This document shows positions 1-5,775 of a DNA stretch of 7,352 nucleotides, piece by piece. The stretch is from an uncultured Clostridia bacterium. Its GTDB lineage: Bacteria > Bacillota > Clostridia > Oscillospirales > Ruminococcaceae. The notes beneath the pieces were generated by a model. It had not been told where the DNA came from and made no database searches. It saw only the letters and a list, made by a program, of their open reading frames with translations. The stretch lies in contig CAMWNQ010000084.1 of NCBI GenBank assembly GCA_947175655.1, positions 1 to 7,352 of the forward strand. Direction: 5' to 3'. Positions within the stretch are counted from its first letter, which is position 1. The number at the start of each line of letters is the position of its first letter. A program made the position numbers and the translations under genes.

Positions 1-138
1 AATTAGTTTATTAACATTAATGTCATACCCATTATGGATGTTCCTGATTTTAAAACAGCATTTTGCATAAATTAAATTATCAGATATTGTAAAAAACGTA
101 AAAATTTTTTTGTGTGATTTTCTATTTGCTTTTTTTTA

Positions 139-167
139 TTGACTTTACTTAAATAAAATGTTACTAT
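139..167 (+). promoter_or_regulatory. Candidate sigma-A promoter of the cellulase gene
   Basis: TTGACT (139-144) is followed by a 17-base spacer and TACTAT (162-167), which matches the -10 consensus at four of six positions. A perfect TATAAT also lies at 179-184, but nothing like a -35 box sits 17 bases upstream of it. The rest of 1-217 is very AT-rich with no convincing gene and no clear terminator for whatever lies to the left. The -35 assignment is reasonable; which -10 is used is uncertain. Confidence 0.4.
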
Positions 168-217
168 TAAAATGTATATATAATATGCTTATTAAATGTT
201 TAAAAGGAGAATAAATT

Positions 218-2593
218 ATGCTTAAAAAAAGACTTTGCAGTTTTGTGACAGCTTTAGCAATGACCGCAACTTCAGTTCCGTTTCTTGCTTCTGTAATATA
301 TTCAAATACTGCTTCAACTCCGGCTTATGCCCAAGGTGAATTCACTATCCCTGAACTTGATATAAAATCAAAGGCTATTCCTGACCTTGACTGTTTCAAA
401 TTTGCTGCGGATATGGAACTTGGTATAAACCTTGGTAATACTTTTGATGCTTATGATGATGCTGGTATCAATTCAAACAAACTTGATATTGAAAGCTCTT
501 GGTGTGGTGTAAAAACTACTAAAGAAATGATTGACACTATGAAACAAGCTGGCTTCCAGACAATCCGTATTCCTGTATCGTGGCACAATCACGTTGATGA
601 CAATTTTAATATTGATGAAGCTTGGCTCAACAGAGTTCAGGAAGTTGTTGACTATGCAGTTGCAAACGATATGCATATCATTCTTAACATACATCATGAC
701 AACGAATCAGAAAAGAAATATATGTTCCCTGACTCTGAACATCTTGAAAATTCACTTAAATACGTTTCTTCAATTTGGACTCAGGTTGCTGATAAGTTCA
801 AGGATTATGATGATCACCTTGTTTTTGAATCACTCAATGAACCAAGACTTATCGGAAGTGACTATGAATGGTGGTTTAATCAGAATGCTCCAGAATGTAT
901 TGATGCTCAGAACTGCATAAATCAGATGAACCAGAAATTTGTTGATATAGTTCGTGCTTCTGGCGGAAACAATGCAAACCGTTATCTTATGGTTCCTGCT
1001 TATTGTGCTAATGCTGATGCTGCCGCAAGTGATTTATTTAAACTTCCAAAAGATACAGCTGAAAATAAACTTATGGTTGAAGTTCACGCTTATATTCCTT
1101 ATAAATTCGCAATGGCTGCTCCTGGTACTGCTGACAGTGTTGATACTTTTGATGTTAATAAGGATACAGGTGATATTGATTCACTTATGGATAGTCTCTA
1201 TCTTAATTTTATCAAAAAGAATGTTCCTGTTATTATTGACGAATTCGGTGCAAGAAATAAAGACGAAAATATTCAGGCTCGTACAAACTATGCAACATAC
1301 TATATCGCTGCTGCAAGAGCAAGAGGTATTACATGTTGCTGGTGGGATAACAATGCTTTTGACTCATATTCAGGAGAAGCTTTTGGTCTTCTTGACAGAA
1401 AAGCAAATGTTATAAAGTATCCTTCAATTGCTGAAGGTCTTTCAAAGTATGCAAATGATGACAAAACAAGCTATGTTACTCCTTCAAGCTCAGATGACAG
1501 AATAGGTCTTGTAAATAAAACTGAAAGCGGTGCCTCTGCTATGTTCAGCAGAGCTATTGGAGATAAAGTTGAAGTTGATATTAAACTCAATAATAATACA
1601 GGTTCTCTTATGGGCTGTATTGATTTCTCCGTTCAGCTTAATGGCGAATATTACTGGATTGCTTATCAGTATAATGTAACAGAATCAGGTACTGTTCAAT
1701 TTGATATAAACAAGCCTGATATGGTAAATGTTGGTGATGACCCTGTTTCTGATGAAGCAATCAAGAAAGAACTTATCGAATCAATCAAGAAAATGAACAG
1801 CATTAATATTCAGTGCTGGTATGCAAGCGATAAATCAGGTAAGGAAATCACTCCTTCTACTGATGCAGGTGAATTTACAGGTGCAAGAATCATCGGCGAA
1901 AAAACTCCTAATTCAGGTGACAATGAAGGTCTTGTAAATAAAACTGAAAGCGGTGCTTCTGCTATGTTCAGTGAAGCTATCGGTGATAAAGTTGAAGTTG
2001 ACATCGAACTTGGTAAGAATACAGGTTCTCTTATGGGATGTATCGACTTCTCAGTTCAGCTTAATGGCGAATATTACTGGATAGCTTATCAGTATAATGT
2101 AACAAAATCAGGTACTGTTCAATTTGATATAAACAAGCCTGATATGGTAAATATAGGTGATGAACCTGTTGCTGATGAAGCAATCAAGAAAGAACTCATT
2201 GCAGCAATCAAGAAAATGAACAGCATTAATATTCAGTGCTGGTATGCAAGTGACAAATCAGGTAAGGAAATCACTCCTTCTACTGACGCTGGCGAATTTA
2301 CAGGTGCAAGAATTGTAAAAGACAGCAACCCTACTACAACAAAAACAGTCTGGGGCGATGCCAATGATGATGGTTCTGTAGATGTTGCCGACGTTGTTGC
2401 TGTTGCTGCATACGTAGGAGACGCTGAAAACAACAATCTTAAAGAAAAAGGTCTCACTAATGCCGATGTTCACAATAATGGAAACGGAATTACAGCAGAT
2501 GATGCTCTTGTAATTCAGCAGTATCTTGCTAAAATCATTCCATCGTTAGACCCTACAGCTTCCAATGAGGTGTTAGCCAGGCAAAGCAATTGA
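218..2593 (+). CDS. Secreted cellulosomal GH5 endoglucanase with two tandem carbohydrate-binding-like modules and a dockerin
   Basis: Probable endo-beta-1,4-glucanase (GH5, resembling subfamily 4) acting outside the cell on cellulose or related beta-glucans. Residues 1-38 form a signal peptide (KKR, hydrophobic core, cleavage likely after AYA). The catalytic domain spans about 60-412: GINLGNTFDA near 69-78, IHH 158-160, general acid/base E208 in NEP, nucleophile E342 in IIDEFG. Two 129-residue modules follow (430-558 and 571-699), then a TTTKT linker and a dockerin (about 711-777). Dockerin Ca loop 1 uses D714, N716, D718, S720 and D725; loop 2 uses D750, H752, N754, N756 and D761. The dockerin should anchor the enzyme to a scaffoldin cohesin. 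The start is set by AGGAG at 205-209, eight bases before the ATG. The last residues, after about 777, run into TGA TAA TAA just where an esterase frame opens, so the natural protein is probably longer. Exact substrate is not readable from sequence. Confidence 0.93.
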   Translation: MLKKRLCSFVTALAMTATSVPFLASVIYSNTASTPAYAQGEFTIPELDIKSKAIPDLDCFKFAADMELGINLGNTFDAYDDAGINSNKLDIESSWCGVKTTKEMIDTMKQAGFQTIRIPVSWHNHVDDNFNIDEAWLNRVQEVVDYAVANDMHIILNIHHDNESEKKYMFPDSEHLENSLKYVSSIWTQVADKFKDYDDHLVFESLNEPRLIGSDYEWWFNQNAPECIDAQNCINQMNQKFVDIVRASGGNNANRYLMVPAYCANADAAASDLFKLPKDTAENKLMVEVHAYIPYKFAMAAPGTADSVDTFDVNKDTGDIDSLMDSLYLNFIKKNVPVIIDEFGARNKDENIQARTNYATYYIAAARARGITCCWWDNNAFDSYSGEAFGLLDRKANVIKYPSIAEGLSKYANDDKTSYVTPSSSDDRIGLVNKTESGASAMFSRAIGDKVEVDIKLNNNTGSLMGCIDFSVQLNGEYYWIAYQYNVTESGTVQFDINKPDMVNVGDDPVSDEAIKKELIESIKKMNSINIQCWYASDKSGKEITPSTDAGEFTGARIIGEKTPNSGDNEGLVNKTESGASAMFSEAIGDKVEVDIELGKNTGSLMGCIDFSVQLNGEYYWIAYQYNVTKSGTVQFDINKPDMVNIGDEPVADEAIKKELIAAIKKMNSINIQCWYASDKSGKEITPSTDAGEFTGARIVKDSNPTTTKTVWGDANDDGSVDVADVVAVAAYVGDAENNNLKEKGLTNADVHNNGNGITADDALVIQQYLAKIIPSLDPTASNEVLARQSN
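1505..1891 (+). repeat. Tandem module copy A (residues 430-558 of the cellulase)
   Basis: First of two near-identical in-frame modules, offset from the second by 423 bases (141 codons). It starts GLVNKTESGAS and ends GEFTGARI. Aromatic stretches (YYWIAYQY, CWYAS) could form a sugar-binding surface, and the two Cys (C467, C533) could pair. The position between a GH5 domain and a dockerin suggests a carbohydrate-binding module. It may belong to one of the CBM families described from the R. flavefaciens cellulosome, but I cannot assign a family by eye. Confidence 0.85.
1928..2314 (+). repeat. Tandem module copy B (residues 571-699 of the cellulase)
   Basis: Second copy of the module. By direct comparison it differs from copy A at 10 of 129 residues, mostly charged or small surface-type changes (for example R to E, K to E, E to K). 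The aromatic and Cys positions are all kept. The DNA is also nearly identical over long stretches, which points to recent duplication or gene conversion. A 12-residue linker (559-570) joins the copies. Confidence 0.85.
2577..2593 (+). other. Frame junction: overlap of the cellulase and esterase frames (+1 shift)
   Basis: The cellulase frame stops at TGA 2591-2593. The esterase frame opens after its last in-frame TAG at 2574-2576. A single indel that joins them must therefore lie in these 17 bases. Removing one base, for example one A of the AAA at 2583-2585, would give an uninterrupted GH5-module-module-dockerin-CE2 protein. A Shine-Dalgarno-like GAGGTG lies just upstream at 2567-2572. Confidence 0.75.
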
Positions 2594-3629
2594 TAATAAA
2601 TTAGTTTATACAAATGGTTCTTTAGGACGTACAGCTATTAAAAACGATGCTATCTGGTGTTCTCTTTCAGGTTCTGGTGCAGAATTTAATTTTCACGGAA
2701 AAGCTGCAAGTGTAACTATTACTGGAGATTCCACAAGCCAGAGCTCTAACAATCAGGCAAGAATCGCTATATATGTAAACGGCGAACGTGTTGTTGATGA
2801 TATGATTGACAGTCCGGAAAAAACTTATAATATTATATCAGGTTCTTCTGAAAAGGATTACAATGTAAAAATAGTAAAACTCTCTGAATCACTTTCATCA
2901 AGTTTCGCTATTAAAACTATAAAAGTTGATAATCCTGATACAATAAGCTTTGTTGAAAAAGACGGTCTTATCGAATTTATCGGCGACTCTATCACTTGTG
3001 GTTACGGTGTTGACGATGAAGTAAAAGAACACGGCTTTTCTACTAAAACTGAAGATGTAACAAAAACTTATGCTTATAAAACAGCTGAAGCTTTAGGCTA
3101 TGACTATAGTATGGTAAGCTACAGTGGTTATGGTGTAGTATCTGGTGTAACTTCAGGTGACAAAAATCCTGATATGACAGTTCCTAAATATTATGATAAG
3201 CTTGGACATTCAAATTATGCAACTTTAGGCGGACAGAATCCTGATGAAATAACATTTGAAGCAAAAAAATCCCCTGATATTATTGTTATAAATCTTGGTA
3301 CTAACGATTCAACATATTGTGGTACTGATTCCGCAAAGCAGAATGAATTCAAACAGGCATATGTTGATTTTATTGAGCAGATACGCAAGAAAAATCCAAA
3401 TGCAAAGATAGTATGCACTGTCGGAATGATGGGCGGTAATCTTTACCCTGTAATCGAAAAAGCTGTTGATGAATATAAGTCAAAATCAAATGACAAAAAT
3501 ATCTACTCTATGGAATTTGATGTACAGTCTATGAGTGATGGAATTTGTGCTGACTGGCATCCAAGCGAAAAAACTCACGAAAAGGCTTCGAAAAAGCTTA
3601 CTGCATTTATTGAAAATATAATCAAGTAA
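2577..3629 (+). CDS. CE2-family carbohydrate esterase domain, frameshifted C-terminal part of the cellulase gene
   Basis: Predicted to remove acetyl groups from plant polysaccharides such as acetylated xylan or mannan. The first roughly 120 codons form the N-terminal beta-rich domain typical of CE2; the rest is an SGNH hydrolase fold. Visible motifs are GDSITCGYG with nucleophile Ser at 2988-2990, NLGTND near 3292-3309, and DWHPS with catalytic His at 3558-3560. CE2 enzymes are known to use a Ser-His dyad. The start given is only where the frame opens. There is no ATG, GTG or TTG before ATG 2802, and starting there would cut away most of the N-terminal domain. No signal peptide is visible, so as a separate protein it would stay in the cytoplasm. 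The CelE-type order GH5-dockerin-CE2 supports it being the tail of the upstream gene. About 350 codons remain open, so any mutation is recent or is a sequence error. Confidence 0.85.
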   Translation, partial: PGKAIDNKLVYTNGSLGRTAIKNDAIWCSLSGSGAEFNFHGKAASVTITGDSTSQSSNNQARIAIYVNGERVVDDMIDSPEKTYNIISGSSEKDYNVKIVKLSESLSSSFAIKTIKVDNPDTISFVEKDGLIEFIGDSITCGYGVDDEVKEHGFSTKTEDVTKTYAYKTAEALGYDYSMVSYSGYGVVSGVTSGDKNPDMTVPKYYDKLGHSNYATLGGQNPDEITFEAKKSPDIIVINLGTNDSTYCGTDSAKQNEFKQAYVDFIEQIRKKNPNAKIVCTVGMMGGNLYPVIEKAVDEYKSKSNDKNIYSMEFDVQSMSDGICADWHPSEKTHEKASKKLTAFIENIIK

Positions 3630-3635
3630 AAAAAT

Positions 3636-3662
3636 CTGCTGTACTTTTAAAAAGTACAGCAG
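3636..3662. terminator. Bidirectional terminator hairpin between convergent genes
   Basis: CTGCTGTACT (3636-3645) pairs perfectly with AGTACAGCAG (3653-3662) around a 7-base AT loop, and the pairing can extend inward. The plus strand runs into TTATTTTTTAT. The minus strand runs into a T tract made by the A run at 3628-3634. It lies 6 bases after the esterase stop and 23 bases after the stop of the minus-strand sugar transferase, so it can serve both. Confidence 0.9.
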
Positions 3663-3685
3663 TTATTTTTTATATCAACTAAAAA

Positions 3686-4366
3686 TCAGCAATTTTTTCC
3701 GTGAACTATCACATTTAAAGTCTGTAATATAAGTTTTATGTCAGTAGTTGCAGAGCGTTCCTGTATGTATTTTAAATCAAGTTCCATTTGTTCATCAATC
3801 GGCATATCAGGAGTATGATTAATCTGCCAGAAACAGGAAAGTCCTGGTTTTACAAGAAGTCGTTCCGAGATAAGGTCTTTCTGTTCTTCTGGAATAAAAG
3901 GTCTAGGACCTATTATTGACATATCGCCCTTTAATACATTGAAAAGCTGTGGAAGTTCATCAAGACTTAATTTTCTGAGAAATTTACCGCTCTTAAGAAC
4001 TCTTTTATCATCTTTGATTTTAAAAAGAGGACCGTCTGACTGATTCTGGCTCAAAAAATCTTCACTGTGTCTGAGTTTTTCAGCATTTTTTACCATAGTT
4101 CTGAATTTATAAATTTTGAATTTTGAACCGTTCATACCTACTCTTTCCTGAACAAATATAGGACTTCCTGGGTCGTCCATAAACACAACAAGAGAAATAG
4201 CTGCCATAGGAACGCTTAAAATTGCAATTCCGGCAATGGAAGCAGTTATATCAAATAATCTCTTGACTACATCATAGAATGGCTTTTTCCTTACCAGTGT
4301 TTCAGGTTCTGAACTTGTTGAACCTAAAATATGTACAACACTTTCATTCTGTAAATTCAATTCCAT
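3686..4366 (-). CDS. Small monotopic phosphoglycosyl transferase (initiating sugar transferase)
   Basis: Transfers a sugar-1-phosphate from a nucleotide sugar to undecaprenyl phosphate at the inner face of the membrane, the first step in making an exopolysaccharide, capsule or glycan repeat unit. It is a bacterial sugar transferase (WbaP/WcaJ C-terminal, PglC-like). In the 226-residue form a hydrophobic re-entrant helix spans about 36-63 with an S-V-P break. ERVG and KFRTM (87-91) follow, then the DELPQ motif with the Asp136-Glu137 dyad, GPRP (153-156) and KPGLSCFWQ (173-181). It lacks the extra N-terminal membrane domain of WbaP, so it is the minimal form. I chose ATG 4366 because GAGGT sits eight bases upstream; a TTG at 4387 and ATG at 4381 would lengthen it without good ribosome sites. 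The donor sugar cannot be told. It is probably monocistronic, from the promoter at 4457-4486. Confidence 0.9.
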   Translation of the reverse strand: MELNLQNESVVHILGSTSSEPETLVRKKPFYDVVKRLFDITASIAGIAILSVPMAAISLVVFMDDPGSPIFVQERVGMNGSKFKIYKFRTMVKNAEKLRHSEDFLSQNQSDGPLFKIKDDKRVLKSGKFLRKLSLDELPQLFNVLKGDMSIIGPRPFIPEEQKDLISERLLVKPGLSCFWQINHTPDMPIDEQMELDLKYIQERSATTDIKLILQTLNVIVHGKNC

Positions 4367-4413
4367 TTTATTCGACCTCATTTCCAACTTAAAGCTTTAT
4401 TTTTTAAATCCCC

Positions 4414-4425
4414 ATTGTTAACAAT
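4414..4425. promoter_or_regulatory. 12-bp perfect palindrome in the sugar transferase leader
   Basis: ATTGTTAACAAT is a perfect 12-base palindrome located about 25-36 bases downstream of the predicted transcript start of the sugar transferase. The position would suit an operator for a dimeric repressor. In such AT-rich DNA it may also be chance, and no regulator gene is present in the window. Confidence 0.25.
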
Positions 4426-4456
4426 AAAAAAAACAATTACCTACTTTACTGTAATT

Positions 4457-4486
4457 ATTATAAACTACAATTATATCGAATGTCAA
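4457..4486 (-). promoter_or_regulatory. Strong sigma-A promoter of the sugar transferase
   Basis: On the minus strand a perfect TTGACA (4481-4486) is followed by an 18-base spacer and a perfect TATAAT (4457-4462). The transcript would start near 4450 and have a leader of about 84 bases before ATG 4366. A second TATAAT (4470-4475) lies within the spacer. This indicates the sugar transferase is transcribed independently of trxB. Confidence 0.8.
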
Positions 4487-4690
4487 CTAAATATTAAGTT
4501 TTTCTATTAATTTCATCAAACATTAATAAAACGCACTGTATTTTTTTTAGAATTTATTTATTTTTCACAACTTTTTATTAATTTATAATTATCAAAGAAA
4601 TATAGTGATATAGAGTTCTTTTTAAAAAAATATCCTTAAAATACTATATTTCCCAATTTATACTATTTGTAAAAAACAAATTTTTTCGAC
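4487..4690. other. AT-rich intergenic stretch without recognisable features
   Basis: Between the sugar transferase promoter and the trxB hairpin there are about 200 bases rich in A and T runs. I see no open frame with a ribosome site, no RNA gene fold that stands out, and no mobile-element end. Several T-rich tracts near 4681-4686 may complete the trxB terminator. Confidence 0.6.
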
Positions 4691-4714
4691 ATATCGGGGA
4701 AGTATCCCCGATAT
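4691..4714 (-). terminator. Hairpin terminator after trxB
   Basis: ATATCGGGGA (4691-4700) pairs perfectly with TCCCCGATAT (4705-4714) around a 4-base loop, three bases past the trxB stop codon. On the minus strand the T-rich tract does not follow directly; GTCGAAAAAA intervenes before TTTGTTTTTT. It is therefore an imperfect intrinsic terminator, or a 3' end stabiliser. Confidence 0.7.
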
Positions 4715-4717
4715 AAA

Positions 4718-5629
4718 CTAGTATTTCTTATTTATATATTCACAGGCTTTCAAACCTGCTGTTGCACCGTCCGCACCTGCTGTTGCAAGTTGTTTTATAT
4801 CTTTTTTTCGACAATCACCTACAGCAAAAATTCCCTCTGTTTTAGTATGACATTCATCATCTGTTATAATATAACCATCTTCATCCAAATCAGCAACAGA
4901 CCTGAAAATCTCATTATCAGGTATCTGTCCTATTGCTATAAAAAGTCCTGATACTTCAATATCATTCTGAATTTTGCTGTCATTACTTACAACTGATATT
5001 GACTCAAGTTTTTCACTTCCATTTATTTTTTCAATCGTTGAATTCAGCATATATGAAATATTTTCTTTTTTTCTGAGTTTTTCAGCAAGAACCTTTTCAC
5101 CTTTGAATTCTTTTCTTCTGTGAATTATATAAACTTTACTGCAATAATCAGATAAAAAAACAGCATCCATAAGTGCGGTATTTCCTCCACCCGCTACTGC
5201 CACAATTTTTCCTTTATAAAATGCACCATCACATACTGAACAATATGATACACCGTGCCCTGTAAGTTTTTCTTCGTTTTCAAGTCCAAGCCGACGTTTT
5301 TTTAATCCTGAAGCAATTATAACGCAATAACATTTATAACTATTATTTTCTGTTATAACATTTTTTTCATCTATGTTATTTTCTACAGATACTGCTTTTT
5401 CATATTTTATTTCAGCTCCAAGTGACATAGCCTGTTCATAAAGAGAACTGGCAAAATCATATCCGGATATTTTCTTTATAGCTGGATAATTCTCTATCTC
5501 TGATGCAAATACAATCTGACCGCCATAATATTCTTTTTCCAGCAAAAGAACTTTTTTTCCTGATCTCAATGCATATATTGCCGATGAAAGACCTGCTGTT
5601 CCTGCACCGATAATAACTATATCATACAT
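4718..5629 (-). CDS. trxB: Thioredoxin reductase (NADPH, FAD)
   Basis: Cytoplasmic flavoenzyme that passes electrons from NADPH to thioredoxin, supporting disulfide reduction and oxidative-stress defence. The 303 residues match the usual length of low-Mr TrxB. An N-terminal FAD fold carries GAGTAG (8-13), followed by GGQ 36-38 and ENYP. The redox-active pair is C130-C133 in CSVCDG, a variant of the more common CATCDG. The NADPH site shows GGGNTA (147-152) and HRRKEF (170-175). The FAD-binding end has GDCR (271-274) and the QLATAGADGATA region. The start ATG is preceded by AAGGAAG about ten bases upstream. It lies between two polysaccharide genes but has hairpins on both sides, so it is probably its own unit. 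No thioredoxin gene is in the window. A related disulfide reductase role is possible, but the motifs favour TrxB. Confidence 0.92.
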   Translation of the reverse strand: MYDIVIIGAGTAGLSSAIYALRSGKKVLLLEKEYYGGQIVFASEIENYPAIKKISGYDFASSLYEQAMSLGAEIKYEKAVSVENNIDEKNVITENNSYKCYCVIIASGLKKRRLGLENEEKLTGHGVSYCSVCDGAFYKGKIVAVAGGGNTALMDAVFLSDYCSKVYIIHRRKEFKGEKVLAEKLRKKENISYMLNSTIEKINGSEKLESISVVSNDSKIQNDIEVSGLFIAIGQIPDNEIFRSVADLDEDGYIITDDECHTKTEGIFAVGDCRKKDIKQLATAGADGATAGLKACEYINKKY

Positions 5630-5676
5630 ATAATAAAAACTTCCTTTTTCTTATATTAATCCTTAATCAAGATTTG

Positions 5677-5691
5677 ATATAATTATTATTG
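5677..5691. promoter_or_regulatory. PerR-box-like inverted repeat upstream of trxB
   Basis: The 15 bases centred on 5684 match the PerR consensus (TTATAAT, one base, ATTATAA) at 11 of 14 positions by hand alignment, 48 bases upstream of the trxB start. Peroxide control of trxB would make sense. The surrounding DNA is so AT-rich that a match of this quality can arise by chance. Confidence 0.2.
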
Positions 5692-5720
5692 CCTTAAATT
5701 TTTATTTAAATCATATAAAA

Positions 5721-5744
5721 AGAGCGGTTATTAAAAACCGCTCT
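5721..5744 (-). terminator. Intrinsic terminator after the Wzz-like gene
   Basis: AGAGCGGTT (5721-5729) pairs with AACCGCTCT (5736-5744) over nine bases with a six-base loop, and the minus strand continues TTTTTATAT. It lies about 30 bases past the stop of the Wzz-like gene and 92 bases before trxB, so the two genes are likely separate transcription units. Confidence 0.88.
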
Positions 5745-5775
5745 GAAAATTTTATTTTAATTTTTTAGTATGCTT

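Noticed and set aside
2..70. Short open frame of 22 codons at the left edge that could be the tail of an upstream plus-strand gene
   Set aside because: Too short, no recognisable protein end and no terminator after it. An opposite-strand frame of similar length (68-3) also exists, so neither is supported.
71..138. A/T runs at about 108-118 as a terminator or structured leader
   Set aside because: Only weak A-T pairing with no GC stem; not distinguishable from AT-rich background.
594..1415. Plus-strand open frames at 594-920 and 954-1415
   Set aside because: They lie wholly inside the GH5 coding region in another frame, are Leu/Ile-rich without domain character, and lack ribosome sites.
1810..2457. 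Minus-strand frames that share identical C-termini within the repeat modules
   Set aside because: The similarity is a by-product of the duplicated module DNA. They are antisense to the cellulase and have no ribosome sites.
2802..3629. ATG 2802 as the true start of a stand-alone esterase
   Set aside because: Coding similarity to CE2 clearly extends upstream to about 2590, this ATG has no good ribosome site, and starting there would cut the N-terminal domain.
4366..5629. trxB and the sugar transferase as one operon
   Set aside because: A 351-base gap with a hairpin after trxB and a consensus promoter before the transferase argue for separate transcripts.
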